DNA of 64,000 bases from an uncultured Oscillospiraceae bacterium (GTDB lineage: Bacteria; Bacillota; Clostridia; Oscillospirales; Oscillospiraceae). A program made the translations under genes and the position numbers. Positions 38,957 to 47,219 of this stretch are shown piece by piece. Below the pieces are notes generated by a model. The model had not been told where the DNA came from. It did not search any database and saw only the letters and a program-made list of their open reading frames with translations. Positions within the stretch are counted from its first letter, which is position 1; every line of letters starts with the position of its first letter. The stretch spans positions 1-64,000 of the forward strand of contig CATZRD010000003.1 of NCBI GenBank assembly GCA_958423465.1. The letters run 5' to 3'.

Positions 38957-40405
38957 ATGTATCTTTACAATTCCGCCACCCATAAGAAGGAGACGTTCAG
39001 GACCCGCGTCCCCGGCCATGTGGAGATGTACACCTGCGGCCCCACGGTGTACCACTTCGCCCACATCGGCAACCTGCGGTCCTACATCATGGAGGACGTG
39101 CTGGAGAAATTCCTGCGCTACGAGGGCTGCGAGGTGAACCGGGTCATGAACATCACCGACGTGGGACACCTCTCCAGCGACGCGGATACCGGCGAGGACA
39201 AGATGCTCAAGGGCGCGAGGCGGGAGCACAAGTCCGTCATGGAGATCGCCCAGTTCTACACCGACGCCTTCTTTGAGGACTGCCGGAAGCTGAACATCAA
39301 GCGTCCCGAGGTGGTCCAGCCCGCCACCGGCCTCATCGATGACTTCATCAAGGTCATCCAGGGGCTGCTGGACAAGGGCTATGCCTATCAGGCCGGGGGC
39401 AACGTGTACTTCGACACCAGCCGGCTGGAGCGGTACTATATCTTCAACGACCACGACGCCGAGGACCTGGCGGTGGGCGTCCGGGACAGCGTGGAGGAGG
39501 ACAGCAACAAGCGGAATAAAAACGACTTCGTCCTCTGGTTCACCAAATCCAAGTTTGAGGACCAGGCCTTGAAGTGGGACTCCCCCTGGGGGGTGGGCTA
39601 CCCCGGCTGGCATATCGAGTGCTCCTGCATCTCCATGAAGTACAACGGGGAGTATCTGGACCTCCACTGCGGCGGCATCGACAACGCCTTCCCCCACCAC
39701 ACCAACGAGATCGCCCAGTCCGAGAGCTACCTGGGCCATCCCTGGTGTCCCCAGTGGTTCCATGTGTACCACCTCAACGCCGCCAGCGGCAAGATGAGCA
39801 AATCCAAGGGGGAGTTCCTCACCGTGTCCCTGCTGGAGGAGAAGGGCTACGATCCCCTGGCCTACCGGTTCTTCTGCCTCCAGAGCCACTACCGCAAGGT
39901 CCTGGTGTTTACCTGGGAGAGTCTGGACAACGCCCAGGGGGCCTATCAGAAGCTGCTGCGGAAGATCGCCGCCCTGAAGCCGGAGGACGGCCCCGTGAAC
40001 GAATCCGCGGTGGGCGAGTACAAGGCCGGCTTCCTCCGGCAGGTGGGCAACGACCTGAACACCTCCCTGGGGATCACCGCCCTGTACGACGCTTTGAAGG
40101 CGAAAACCAACGACGCCACCAAGCTGGCCATTCTGGACAGCTTCGACCAAGTGCTGGGCCTAAGTCTGCTGGACAAGGCGGCGGCCCTCCGGGCGGAGCA
40201 GGCCAGAGCCGGCTCCGCCCAGGCGGCGGGCGGCTTCGTCATCACCGGCGAGGGGGACCCGGCCATCGACGCCCTGGTCCTCCGGCGGGCGGAGGCCAAA
40301 AAGGCGAAGGATTTCGCCCAGGCCGACCGCATCCGGGAGGAGCTGAAGGCCCAGGGCGTGGAGATCACCGACGTGCCCGGCGGCGCGGTCTGGAAACGGG
40401 TGTAA
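38957..40405 (+). CDS. cysS: Cysteinyl-tRNA synthetase CysS
   Basis: A 482-residue class I aminoacyl-tRNA synthetase. VEMYTCGPTVYHFAHIGNLR contains the zinc cysteine and the HIGH-type motif (HIGN); WHIECSCISMKYNGEYLDLH carries other zinc ligands, and GKMSKSKGEFLTVS is the KMSKS loop. The C-terminal DALR and tail regions are normal length. It starts 5 bases after cysE, with AAAGGAG inside the cysE end. Control by the T-box ties cysteine supply and charging together. Confidence 0.96.
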   Translation: MYLYNSATHKKETFRTRVPGHVEMYTCGPTVYHFAHIGNLRSYIMEDVLEKFLRYEGCEVNRVMNITDVGHLSSDADTGEDKMLKGARREHKSVMEIAQFYTDAFFEDCRKLNIKRPEVVQPATGLIDDFIKVIQGLLDKGYAYQAGGNVYFDTSRLERYYIFNDHDAEDLAVGVRDSVEEDSNKRNKNDFVLWFTKSKFEDQALKWDSPWGVGYPGWHIECSCISMKYNGEYLDLHCGGIDNAFPHHTNEIAQSESYLGHPWCPQWFHVYHLNAASGKMSKSKGEFLTVSLLEEKGYDPLAYRFFCLQSHYRKVLVFTWESLDNAQGAYQKLLRKIAALKPEDGPVNESAVGEYKAGFLRQVGNDLNTSLGITALYDALKAKTNDATKLAILDSFDQVLGLSLLDKAAALRAEQARAGSAQAAGGFVITGEGDPAIDALVLRRAEAKKAKDFAQADRIREELKAQGVEITDVPGGAVWKRV

Positions 40406-40411
40406 AAAAGA

Positions 40412-40443
40412 AAAAGCGCCCCGCCGCGGCGGGGCGCTTTTTC
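40412..40443. terminator. Bidirectional terminator after cysS
   Basis: AAAAGCGCCCCGCC-GC-GGCGGGGCGCTTTTT, between the convergent cysS and the ferritin-like gene. Confidence 0.92.
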
Positions 40444-40496
40444 CGCTTTACCGTTTGTAAGCGGATTTGCAAAGAGGAGGGGCGCGCCCCTCCTCT

Positions 40497-40922
40497 TTAC
40501 AAAAAGCCCTTCATTTCCCGGATGTTGCTCTCCTCGGTCTTCAGCAGCTTGTCCGCTAGATCCCGGACCCGCTCGTCCCTGGCGCCGCAGTCCCGGATGG
40601 TCCTCAGGCTCTTGGTCACCCCCATGGTGGAGCCCTGGATCATCATTTCCGCGATCTTGGCGGAGGAGCGGTCCGTCATGAGCTTCATGGCGCTCATGGC
40701 CTCGCTGGAGAGTCTGGCCATGGTCCCCACCCCCTCGGGCCGGACCCCCCGGTCCCGGAGCATTCCGCCGGCGGCGCTCTGGAGATCCCGGTACTCCCGC
40801 TCCTGGCGGTCCAGGGCCTGGGCCAGCCTGGGGTCCCCGGCGTACTTCCGCACCGACCGGATGCCCTCCCGGCCCATCTCGGCGGTCTGGTAGACATGGC
40901 TGATCAGATCGATCTCGTTCAT
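40497..40922 (-). CDS. Helical hypothetical protein, 141 residues (possibly ferritin-like)
   Basis: No certain family. The protein is all helix and methionine-rich (MGREGIRSVRKYAG, LSSEAMSAMKLMTDRSSAKI, AEMMIQGSTMGVTKSLRTIR). Glutamates in the helix QALDRQEREYRDLQSAAG and the C-terminal LLKTEESNIREMKGFL are placed as in four-helix ferritin-like or spore-coat-associated proteins, which is only a suggestion. The second ATG (40922) was preferred because GAGAGG is then 8 bases away; with the ATG at 40928 it would be too close. It is divergent from the M32 peptidase gene. Confidence 0.6.
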   Translation of the reverse strand: MNEIDLISHVYQTAEMGREGIRSVRKYAGDPRLAQALDRQEREYRDLQSAAGGMLRDRGVRPEGVGTMARLSSEAMSAMKLMTDRSSAKIAEMMIQGSTMGVTKSLRTIRDCGARDERVRDLADKLLKTEESNIREMKGFL

Positions 40923-40951
40923 TTTCATCACCTCTCTTCCAGTATGCCCCC

Positions 40952-40980
40952 TTGCGGCGGAAAGCCAAATGGCATATAAT
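40952..40980 (+). promoter_or_regulatory. Sigma-A promoter for the M32 peptidase gene
   Basis: TTGCGG (40952-40957), 17 bases, TATAAT (40975-40980), with the ATG 37 bases beyond the -10. Confidence 0.68.
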
Positions 40981-41016
40981 GTCATCATCACACATCACGA
41001 AAGGACGAAACACGCA

Positions 41017-42513
41017 ATGGACTTGAAAGAAGAGCTTCAGCGGCTCGGCGAGCTGCAGACCAGACTGTACGCCTACAACTGCGCCAGCTCCTCCCTGTAT
41101 CTGGACGGCGTCACCGTGGCCCCCAGGGACACCTCCCAGGGCCGGGGCGTGGCCCTGGGCGTCCTGGCGGGGGAGAGCCACAAGCTGCTGGCCGACCCCC
41201 GGACAGGCGAGCTGCTGGACTTTTTGACGGAGCATCGGGACGAGCTGGACCTGCCCCAGCGCCGCCAGACGGAGGAGCTGCGCCGCAGCTATAAGCAGCT
41301 CAGCCGCATCCCCGCCGACGAGTACATGGCCTACGCCGTGCTGACCAACGAGGCCAGCGACGTGTGGCACCGGGCCAAGGAGCAGAGCGACTTTTCGCTG
41401 TTCCGCCCGGTGCTGGAAAAGCTGGTGGCCTATAACATCAAATTCGCCGGCTACTACGACAGTACCAAGGCCCCCTACGACGCCCTGCTGAGCGAGTACG
41501 AGCGGGGGGTGGACATGGCCTATCTGGACAGCTTCTTTGCCGTCCTGCGGGAGCGCATCGTTCCGCTGATCCGGGCCATCGGGCAGAAGGAGCAGCCTGA
41601 CGACAGCTTCCTCCGCCGCCATTATCCGGCGGAGGCCCAGCGGAAGTTCTCCGACTACCTCATGGAGGTGCTGGGTCTGGACCGGGCCCACTGCGGCATT
41701 GGGGAGACGGAGCACCCCTTCACCCTGAATTTCAACAGCCAGGATGTGCGCATCACCACCAATTATAAGGAAACCGACGTGGCCAGCTCCATGTACTCCG
41801 TCATCCACGAGGGGGGCCACGCCAAGTACGAGCTGAACATCGACCCGGCACTGGACTACACCTGCCTGGCCGGCGGCGTGTCCATGGGGGTCCACGAGAG
41901 CCAATCCCGGTTCTATGAGAACCTCATCGGGCGGTCCCGGCCCTTCATCGAGGCCATCTTCCCCAAAATGCGGGAATTCTTCCCGGAGCAGTTAAAGGAC
42001 GTGACGGCGGAACAGTTCTACCGGGCGGTGAACAAGGCCCAGCCCTCCCTCATCCGCACCGAGGCCGACGAGCTGACCTATTGCCTCCACATCATGGTCC
42101 GCTATGAGATCGAAAAGCGGCTCATCGGCGGGACTCTGGCGGTGAAGGACGTACCGGAGACCTGGAACCGGCTGTATAAGGAGTATCTGGGGGTGGACGT
42201 GCCCGACGACAGGCGGGGCTGCCTTCAGGATTCCCACTGGTCCGGCGGCTCCTTCGGCTACTTCCCCTCCTACGCCCTGGGCAGCGCCTACGGCGCCCAG
42301 ATGCTGAAGAACATGGAAGCCGGGATGGACGTCTGGGGCCCGGTGTCCCGGGGAGACCTCAGTCAGGTGTCCGCCTGGCTGAAGGAGAAGGTCCACCGGT
42401 TCGGCGGCCTTATGGAGCCGGCGGAGGTGGTGAAAAACGCCTGCGGCGACTTCGATCCCACGGTCTATACCGACTATCTGGTGAAAAAGTACAGCCAGCT
42501 GTACGGCCTGTGA
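41017..42513 (+). CDS. M32 family metallocarboxypeptidase (Taq type)
   Basis: A 498-residue cytosolic zinc carboxypeptidase of broad specificity. The active-site motif HEGGHAKYE (about residue 263) is followed by the third-ligand glutamate region GVHESQSRFYEN. DVRITTNYKETDVASSMYSV and HWSGGSFGYFPSYALGSAYG are conserved family blocks. Length matches the ~500-residue norm. The ATG at 41017 has AAAGGACG upstream. It is monocistronic, ended by a strong hairpin. Confidence 0.94.
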   Translation: MDLKEELQRLGELQTRLYAYNCASSSLYLDGVTVAPRDTSQGRGVALGVLAGESHKLLADPRTGELLDFLTEHRDELDLPQRRQTEELRRSYKQLSRIPADEYMAYAVLTNEASDVWHRAKEQSDFSLFRPVLEKLVAYNIKFAGYYDSTKAPYDALLSEYERGVDMAYLDSFFAVLRERIVPLIRAIGQKEQPDDSFLRRHYPAEAQRKFSDYLMEVLGLDRAHCGIGETEHPFTLNFNSQDVRITTNYKETDVASSMYSVIHEGGHAKYELNIDPALDYTCLAGGVSMGVHESQSRFYENLIGRSRPFIEAIFPKMREFFPEQLKDVTAEQFYRAVNKAQPSLIRTEADELTYCLHIMVRYEIEKRLIGGTLAVKDVPETWNRLYKEYLGVDVPDDRRGCLQDSHWSGGSFGYFPSYALGSAYGAQMLKNMEAGMDVWGPVSRGDLSQVSAWLKEKVHRFGGLMEPAEVVKNACGDFDPTVYTDYLVKKYSQLYGL

Positions 42514-42514
42514 T

Positions 42515-42558
42515 ACAGGAAAGAGGAGGCGCGAAAGCGCCTCCTCTTTCCTGTGTTT
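42515..42558 (+). terminator. Terminator after M32 peptidase
   Basis: An 18-bp perfect stem (ACAGGAAAGAGGAGGCGC and complement) with a GAAA tetraloop, followed by GTTTCC. Confidence 0.85.
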
Positions 42559-42570
42559 CCCCTTCTATTT

Positions 42571-42604
42571 CCCGACAGGGTTTTCCCGGCTTTTTTGCTA
42601 CAAT
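42571..42604 (+). promoter_or_regulatory. spoIIE promoter with long spacer and 0A-box-like -35
   Basis: TACAAT (42599-42604) has no hexamer at 17 bases, but CCGACA (42572-42577) lies 21 bases upstream. B. subtilis spoIIE and spoIIG use Spo0A-dependent sigma-A promoters with just such over-long spacers. CCCGACA matches the reverse 0A box TTCGACA at 5 of 7 positions. Confidence 0.5.
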
Positions 42605-42636
42605 GTCCTCAAATCATGGAGAAAAGGGGACGAGCT

Positions 42637-44244
42637 ATGAAGCTGGGACATATCACCATAAAACCGGACGTCGCGCGGCAGCTTGCGGAGCCGGCGGTAT
42701 TCTTCGCCGCCGGGATGGGGGCCTCCCTGTGCGCCCTGGACGGCCGCGCCCCGCTGGCGGCGGGGCTGCTGGCGGCCTGCAGGCCCGGGAAGCGGTCCGC
42801 CGCCGTCCTGCTGGGGGGCATCGCCGGGGGAATGATCGCCCTGCCCTTCGGCCCGGCCCTGCGCCTGGCGGGGGTCCTCATCCTGATCTGGGCCATTCTG
42901 GCCTCCTTCCGGGACACCGTGTGGTACCAGCACCCCCTGTTCCGGCCCCTGACGGCGGCGGGGGTGACGGCGGCGGTGGAACTGGCCTACACCATCCAAA
43001 TGGGCTTCAGCCTCTCCTCCGTGCTGCGCCTCATCGCCAGCTCCCTGCTGGCGGGGCTGCTGGCCCACTACTGCGCCCTGATCCTGCGGGAGACCTCCCT
43101 CCCCCGCCGGAAGGCCGCCCGGGAGGCGGAGGGCCTTCGCCAGCGGCTGCGTCTGTCCGCCCAGGCGGTGAAGTCCCTGTGCGAGAGCCTCGCCTCCCCC
43201 GCCGCCGCCAAAGAGGAGAACCCCGCCGTCATCTTTGACCGGGCGGCCTCCGTCACCTGCCGGGACTGCGCCCTCCGGGAGGTATGCTGGAACAAAGAGT
43301 ACATCTCCACCTTCAACGCCTTTAACGACGCCACCCCCGCCATCCTGGCCCGGGGCCGGGCGGAGGCCGGGGACTTTCCCGGCTACTTTTCCAGCCGGTG
43401 CATCCATCTGCCCCAGCTCACCAGCGCCATCAGCGCCGAGACCACCGCCCTGCTGCTGCGCCGGCAGTACCGCCGCCAGCTGGAGGAGGAGCGCCGCCGG
43501 ACCCGGGGCCAGTACGCCCAGCTGGGAGAGCTGGTGGCCCAGACCATGGCCGCCGCTCAGGAGGAGACCGCCCCGCCGGCGGACCGCCCCTACGCTCTGG
43601 CCAGCCGGGCGGTGCCCAAGGACGGCCAGCGGCAGTGCGGCGACAGCGTGGCCCACTTTCTGGGGCCTCAGGGCGTCCTCTACCTGCTGCTCAGCGACGG
43701 CATGGGCAGCGGCCTGGAGGCCCAGCGGGAAAGTCAGCTGGCCCTGCGGCTGATGGAGCAGTTTTTGAAGGCGGGCATCCACCCTGCCACCGCCTTAAAG
43801 ACCCTCAACGGCGCTCTGGGCCTTCGAAACGACAGCCAGGGCGGCTTTACCACCATCGACCTGCTGGCGGTGGATCTGGCCGGGGACCAGGCGGAGCTGT
43901 ACAAGTACGGCGCGGCTCCCACCTACGTCAAGCGCCAGGGCACGGTGCGCCGCCTCACCGGCTCCACCCTGCCGGCGGGGCTCCAGGACGCCGCCGCCAC
44001 CCCTCTGGCCGCCGCCTTCCCCCTGACGGAGGACACCTTCCTGCTGATGGTCAGCGACGGCGTGGCCGACAGCGGCAGCGACCAGTGGCTCCAGGACCTG
44101 CTGGCCGGGTGGCAGGGGGAGGATCCCCAGGCTCTGCTGGACCTGGTGCTGGCCCAGTGCCGCCAGCGGCGGCAGGGAGACGACGACTGCAGCGCCATCT
44201 GCCTGTATCTGCCGCCCCGCGCCGGGGGACGAAAGCAGGTATGA
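42637..44244 (+). CDS. spoIIE: Stage II sporulation protein E phosphatase SpoIIE
   Basis: A 535-residue membrane PP2C-type phosphatase that dephosphorylates SpoIIAA to activate sigma-F in the forespore. The N-terminal ~150 residues hold about five hydrophobic segments rather than the ten of Bacillus SpoIIE (827 residues), so the protein is short. A cysteine-bearing linker (SVTCRDCALREVCWNKEY) precedes the phosphatase domain (~335-530) with YLLLSDGMGSGLEAQRESQL, GFTTIDLLAVDL, LLMVSDGVADSG and RQGDDDCSAICLYL, which hold the metal aspartates. The ATG at 42637 has AAAAGGGGA upstream. It is the clearest evidence for sporulation ability. Confidence 0.9.
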   Translation: MKLGHITIKPDVARQLAEPAVFFAAGMGASLCALDGRAPLAAGLLAACRPGKRSAAVLLGGIAGGMIALPFGPALRLAGVLILIWAILASFRDTVWYQHPLFRPLTAAGVTAAVELAYTIQMGFSLSSVLRLIASSLLAGLLAHYCALILRETSLPRRKAAREAEGLRQRLRLSAQAVKSLCESLASPAAAKEENPAVIFDRAASVTCRDCALREVCWNKEYISTFNAFNDATPAILARGRAEAGDFPGYFSSRCIHLPQLTSAISAETTALLLRRQYRRQLEEERRRTRGQYAQLGELVAQTMAAAQEETAPPADRPYALASRAVPKDGQRQCGDSVAHFLGPQGVLYLLLSDGMGSGLEAQRESQLALRLMEQFLKAGIHPATALKTLNGALGLRNDSQGGFTTIDLLAVDLAGDQAELYKYGAAPTYVKRQGTVRRLTGSTLPAGLQDAAATPLAAAFPLTEDTFLLMVSDGVADSGSDQWLQDLLAGWQGEDPQALLDLVLAQCRQRRQGDDDCSAICLYLPPRAGGRKQV

Positions 44245-44323
44245 GCGCTTTTCCCGTATAAGATCCGCCGGCCCGGGAAAGACTGGAAGCGGAAACTGTG
44301 AAGCGGAAAGGAGCGGTCAGGCC

Positions 44324-44590
44324 GTGGTAAAGGGCACCTCCCGCCGGGTGATCGTGGTGGATTCCCCGGACCCCAAATTATTTGAGCAAGCCATTTTCAT
44401 CGTTCGCAACGACGCGTTTTCTCAGGAGGGGGTCACCCCTCAGCAGGTGGTGGGCGAGGCCTGCCGCATCGCCAGAGGCTATGCCGGCGGGCAGTCCGGC
44501 CGATCCTCCCTCTGGCGGCGGATCCCCTGGTGGGCCTGGTGCCTGGGGGCCGCGGCCCTGGCGGCGGCGGGCCTGTGGTTCCTTCTGTAA
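44324..44590 (+). CDS. Small C-tail-anchored protein, 88 residues
   Basis: Begins with GTG at 44324 after AAAGGAG. A basic N-terminal segment (MVKGTSRRVIVVDSPDPKLF) leads to a helical middle and one C-terminal hydrophobic helix (WAWCLGAAALAAAGLWFLL), so it is probably inserted by its tail with the body in the cytoplasm. It follows spoIIE by 79 bases and shares its terminator, suggesting co-expression, but its function is unknown. Confidence 0.65.
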   Translation: MVKGTSRRVIVVDSPDPKLFEQAIFIVRNDAFSQEGVTPQQVVGEACRIARGYAGGQSGRSSLWRRIPWWAWCLGAAALAAAGLWFLL

Positions 44591-44596
44591 GCGAGG

Positions 44597-44637
44597 CGGC
44601 AAAAAGGGGGCGGTTCAATGAACCGCTCCCTTTTTGC
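44597..44637. terminator. Terminator after the spoIIE unit
   Basis: GCAAAAAGGG.GCGGTTC-AAT-GAACCGC.CCCTTTTTGC, with T-rich flanks on both strands. Confidence 0.85.
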
Positions 44638-44646
44638 TGTTCCCGC

Positions 44647-44675
44647 TTGCAAAGTCCGGCGGTTTCCGCTACAAT
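44647..44675 (+). promoter_or_regulatory. Sigma-A promoter for the PflX-like gene
   Basis: TTGCAA (44647-44652), 17 bases, TACAAT (44670-44675), 30 bases before the ATG. Confidence 0.75.
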
Positions 44676-44704
44676 ACCCTCAGAAAGCGAGGGGAACGTA
44701 TCCT

Positions 44705-45574
44705 ATGATCTGTAACCTGTGTCCCCGGATGTGCGCAGCGGAGCGGACCGCGACTCTGGGCCGGGGCCGCTGCGGAATGCCCAGCTCGCCGGTGGTGGCC
44801 CGGGCCGCCCTCCACCACTGGGAGGAACCCTGCCTCAGCGGCAGCCGGGGTAGCGGAGCCGTATTTTTCTCCGGCTGCCCCCTGGGCTGCGTCTACTGCC
44901 AGAATGGGAAGATCAGCCATGAAAATTTCGGCAGGGCCGTCTCCGTGGAGCGGCTGCGGGAGATCTTCTGGGAGCTGATCGAACAGGGGGCCCACAACAT
45001 CGACCTGGTCTCCCCCACCCAGTTCGCCCCCGCTATCCGGGAGGCTCTGGAGCCGCCCCTGCCGGTGCCGGTGATCTGGAACACCGGCGGCTATGAGCGG
45101 GTAGAGACCCTCCGGAGCCTGGCCGGCCGGGTCCAGATCTGGCTGCCGGACCTGAAGTACGCCGACAGCGGTCTGGCCGCCCGGCTCAGCGGCGCGCCGG
45201 ACTACTTTGACCGGGCCTCCGCCGCCATTCTGGAGATGGTCCGGCAGAGCGGGGACTATGTGATGGAGGACGGTCTTTTGAAGCGGGGCGTTCTCATCCG
45301 CCATCTGCTGCTGCCCGGAGCCCTGGAGAACACCAAGGCGGTGCTGGACTGGGTGGCGAAAACCTTCCGGCCGGGGCAGGTGCTCTTCTCCCTCATGGCC
45401 CAGTACACCCCCCAGCCCGGGGCGGAGGGCCTGCTCAGGCGCCGGGTCACCGGCGGGGAGTACCGGGCGGCCCTCCGGTACATGGAGAATCTGGGCATCA
45501 CGGATGGCTACTGTCAGGACGCCGCCTCCGCCCGGGCGGAGTACACCCCCAGCTTCGACCTCACCGGCGTATAG
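44705..45574 (+). CDS. Radical SAM protein, PflX/COG1313 type
   Basis: A 289-residue radical SAM enzyme. The N-terminus has an extra cysteine group (CNLCPRMCAAERTATLGRGR, then CG) and the SAM cluster is SGCPLGCVYCQNGKISHENF (CxxxCxxC). Later IWNTGGYERVETL and DLKYADSGLAARLSGAPDYF are family blocks. It resembles activases of glycyl radical enzymes, but no partner enzyme is encoded nearby and PflX-type proteins have no firmly known substrate. Monocistronic, with its own promoter and terminator. Confidence 0.86.
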   Translation: MICNLCPRMCAAERTATLGRGRCGMPSSPVVARAALHHWEEPCLSGSRGSGAVFFSGCPLGCVYCQNGKISHENFGRAVSVERLREIFWELIEQGAHNIDLVSPTQFAPAIREALEPPLPVPVIWNTGGYERVETLRSLAGRVQIWLPDLKYADSGLAARLSGAPDYFDRASAAILEMVRQSGDYVMEDGLLKRGVLIRHLLLPGALENTKAVLDWVAKTFRPGQVLFSLMAQYTPQPGAEGLLRRRVTGGEYRAALRYMENLGITDGYCQDAASARAEYTPSFDLTGV

Positions 45575-45611
45575 CCCGGGAAGGGAACGCCCCCATAGTC
45601 CCCCCATACCG

Positions 45612-45657
45612 CAGACCGCGCCGCGCTGTTCAGTCAGCCCGGCGCGGTCTTTCATTT
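45612..45657 (+). terminator. Terminator after PflX-like gene
   Basis: GACCGCGCCG and CGGCGCGGTC enclose a 16-base loop, then TCTTTCATTTT. It may also serve the convergent ybaK-like gene. Confidence 0.75.
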
Positions 45658-45691
45658 TCCGTCTCTCTGCTTCTCCCCGCCGGCCGGGCCG

Positions 45692-46165
45692 TTACTCCCG
45701 CCAGCCCTTGCACACATCCACCCAGGCGGTATAGCCGGAATACTTCTCCAGCTCCTCAAGGGACAGCTCGATCGCGCTGTTGCTGCTGCCGCAGGCCGGG
45801 AACACCGTTTCAAACCGCTTCAGGGAATCGTCCAGATAGACCGTCACCCCTTCGTTGATCCCAAAGGGGCACACGCCGCCCACAGCGTGGCCGATCAGGG
45901 TCTCCGCCTCGTCGGGGGTGAGCATTTTCGCCTTTGTGCCGAATTGGGCCTTATATTTGGGGTTGTCGATTCTGGCGTCGCCAGCCGCGACGATCAGAAC
46001 AGGCCGGCCGTCCACCAGAAAGGAGAGGGTCTTCGCGATCCGGCATGGCTCACAGTTCAGCGCCTGCGCCGCCAGCTCCACGGTGGCGCTGGATACGGTG
46101 AATTCCCGCACCCGGTCCGCCAGGCCGAACGCTTCAAAATACTGTTTTACTTTCTCGATCGCCAT
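45692..46165 (-). CDS. YbaK/EbsC aminoacyl-tRNA deacylase family protein
   Basis: A 157-residue protein of the ProX/YbaK fold that hydrolyses mischarged tRNA, often Cys-tRNA(Pro). CRIAKTLSFLVDGRPVLIVA holds the essential lysine and GHAVGGVCPFGINEGVTVYL the GxxPFG loop. Length matches the family. It is tandem with, and downstream of, the S24 repressor gene, 51 bases apart. Exact tRNA specificity is not predictable from reading. Confidence 0.88.
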   Translation of the reverse strand: MAIEKVKQYFEAFGLADRVREFTVSSATVELAAQALNCEPCRIAKTLSFLVDGRPVLIVAAGDARIDNPKYKAQFGTKAKMLTPDEAETLIGHAVGGVCPFGINEGVTVYLDDSLKRFETVFPACGSSNSAIELSLEELEKYSGYTAWVDVCKGWRE

Positions 46166-46216
46166 TTTGTCCTCCTGTCTCCGCTGCCGGAGCAGCGCGT
46201 GATATTCACGGACCGC

Positions 46217-46972
46217 TTACGGCAGCCCCGGCGCGGCGGGCCGGGAGGGCAGCAGCACCCGGCCGAAGCACACCAGGCTCCGGCCGCTGCTCCGGGGCAG
46301 CACCACGTCCATATCCGCCCTGGCCCGGTTCAGGGAGAAGAGGTACACCATCCCCAGCCCGTCCCGGACGTACTGCTTGCACAGCATCTCCCCGTCCAGG
46401 CAGAAGATCCCCACGTCCCCGCTGGTCAGGGGGTCGTGGTTCACATAGACCACGCTGCCGTCCCGAATCACCGGCTCCATGGAGTCCCCCTGGATGCGCA
46501 CCGCCAGCTCCGCCCCCCGGGGCACATCCCCGGTGACGTCGATATAGTCGAAGTCCTCCCCGAACACCGGGGCGGCAAAGCCCGCCGCCGCGGGACAGCG
46601 GTAGAGCGGGATCTGCCGGGTCTCCTGGGGCGGCAGGGCCGCCTCCAGGTCTGTCTGGTAATCCGCCAGCGCCCCCGCCACCGTGTGGAGGGTCTGCCGC
46701 CCCAGGGCGCTAAGGGACCGGTACTTCATCACCAGCCCCCGCTCCTCCACGGAGCAGGCGAAGCCCTGCCCCAGGTCCGCGTCCTGGTAGAGATAGTTGG
46801 CGTCCACATCCAGCACCCGGAACAGCCGCAGCAGAGCGTCCTCCCGCATGGCGTTCTGCCCGTTTTCATAGTTGCTCACGGCGGAAAGGCTCACGCCCAG
46901 GGCTTTGGCCAGCTCCGCCTGGCTCATGCCCAGCTCGATTCGCCGCTCCCGCAGCCTCTGTCCAAAGCTCAT
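46217..46972 (-). CDS. XRE-S24 repressor with self-cleavage domain (CI/LexA-like)
   Basis: A 251-residue repressor. The N-terminal helix-turn-helix is MSQAELAKALGVSLSAVSNY within residues 1-60. The C-terminal S24 domain has the nucleophile in RIQGDSMEPVIRDGSVVYVN and the lysine in GEMLCKQYVRD. The sequence CPAAAGFAAPVFGEDF between domains carries an Ala-Gly bond of the kind cut in LexA and CI, so DNA-damage-induced inactivation is plausible. It is not canonical LexA, which has a winged helix. No phage genes surround it. Its upstream region holds palindromes and two divergent promoters, the second facing a structured non-coding segment. Confidence 0.88.
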   Translation of the reverse strand: MSFGQRLRERRIELGMSQAELAKALGVSLSAVSNYENGQNAMREDALLRLFRVLDVDANYLYQDADLGQGFACSVEERGLVMKYRSLSALGRQTLHTVAGALADYQTDLEAALPPQETRQIPLYRCPAAAGFAAPVFGEDFDYIDVTGDVPRGAELAVRIQGDSMEPVIRDGSVVYVNHDPLTSGDVGIFCLDGEMLCKQYVRDGLGMVYLFSLNRARADMDVVLPRSSGRSLVCFGRVLLPSRPAAPGLP

Positions 46973-47002
46973 CGGTCAGACCTCCCCCAGTGTACTATCC
47001 AC

Positions 47003-47051
47003 AGCATACCTGAAAATTTCAAAAAAGTCAACAGCAAAGTTGAAATTTCCT
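47003..47051 (-). promoter_or_regulatory. Repressor promoter with operator palindromes
   Basis: Minus-strand TTGACT (47026-47031), 17 bases, TATGCT (47003-47008). The spacer contains the perfect palindrome TGAAAATTTCA (47011-47021). A second, similar GAAATTTC site (47042-47049) lies next to the divergent promoter, and a TCAAC/GTTGA inverted repeat spans 47028-47043. Autoregulation by the S24 repressor is likely. Confidence 0.72.
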
Positions 47052-47052
47052 A

Positions 47053-47081
47053 TTGACATTTTATCTTCGCTGGAGTATGAT
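47053..47081 (+). promoter_or_regulatory. Strong divergent promoter facing the structured element
   Basis: Consensus TTGACA (47053-47058), 17 bases, TATGAT (47076-47081), the best -35 in this region. It abuts the second repressor-like palindrome and reads away from the repressor gene into non-coding, folded DNA that ends in a terminator at 47253. Confidence 0.8.
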
Positions 47082-47115
47082 AGGCCCATAGCAGAACAAA
47101 AGTTCTTTTATCTCA

Positions 47116-47136
47116 TGGTGGGAGCGGGTGGATTCG
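47116..47136 (-). repeat. Duplicate of the tRNA-Tyr 3' end
   Basis: Twenty-one bases identical to 47333-47353, running from the T-loop CGAATCC through the CCA of tRNA-Tyr. This length and position are typical of an integrase attachment core. The two copies are 217 bases apart and the DNA between carries no gene. Confidence 0.85.
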
Positions 47137-47219
47137 CTTTTCTCCGGAAAAGCCACGGCCGGGCAAACAGTCCACCGGACTGTTTGCTTGGACCGGCCTT
47201 TCGAATCCCCCCGCAATAG

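Noticed and set aside
47115..47219. A 34-codon frame starting at the ATG before the tRNA-Tyr copy
   Set aside because: No ribosome site is present, and the sequence is explained by the tRNA fragment and hairpins.
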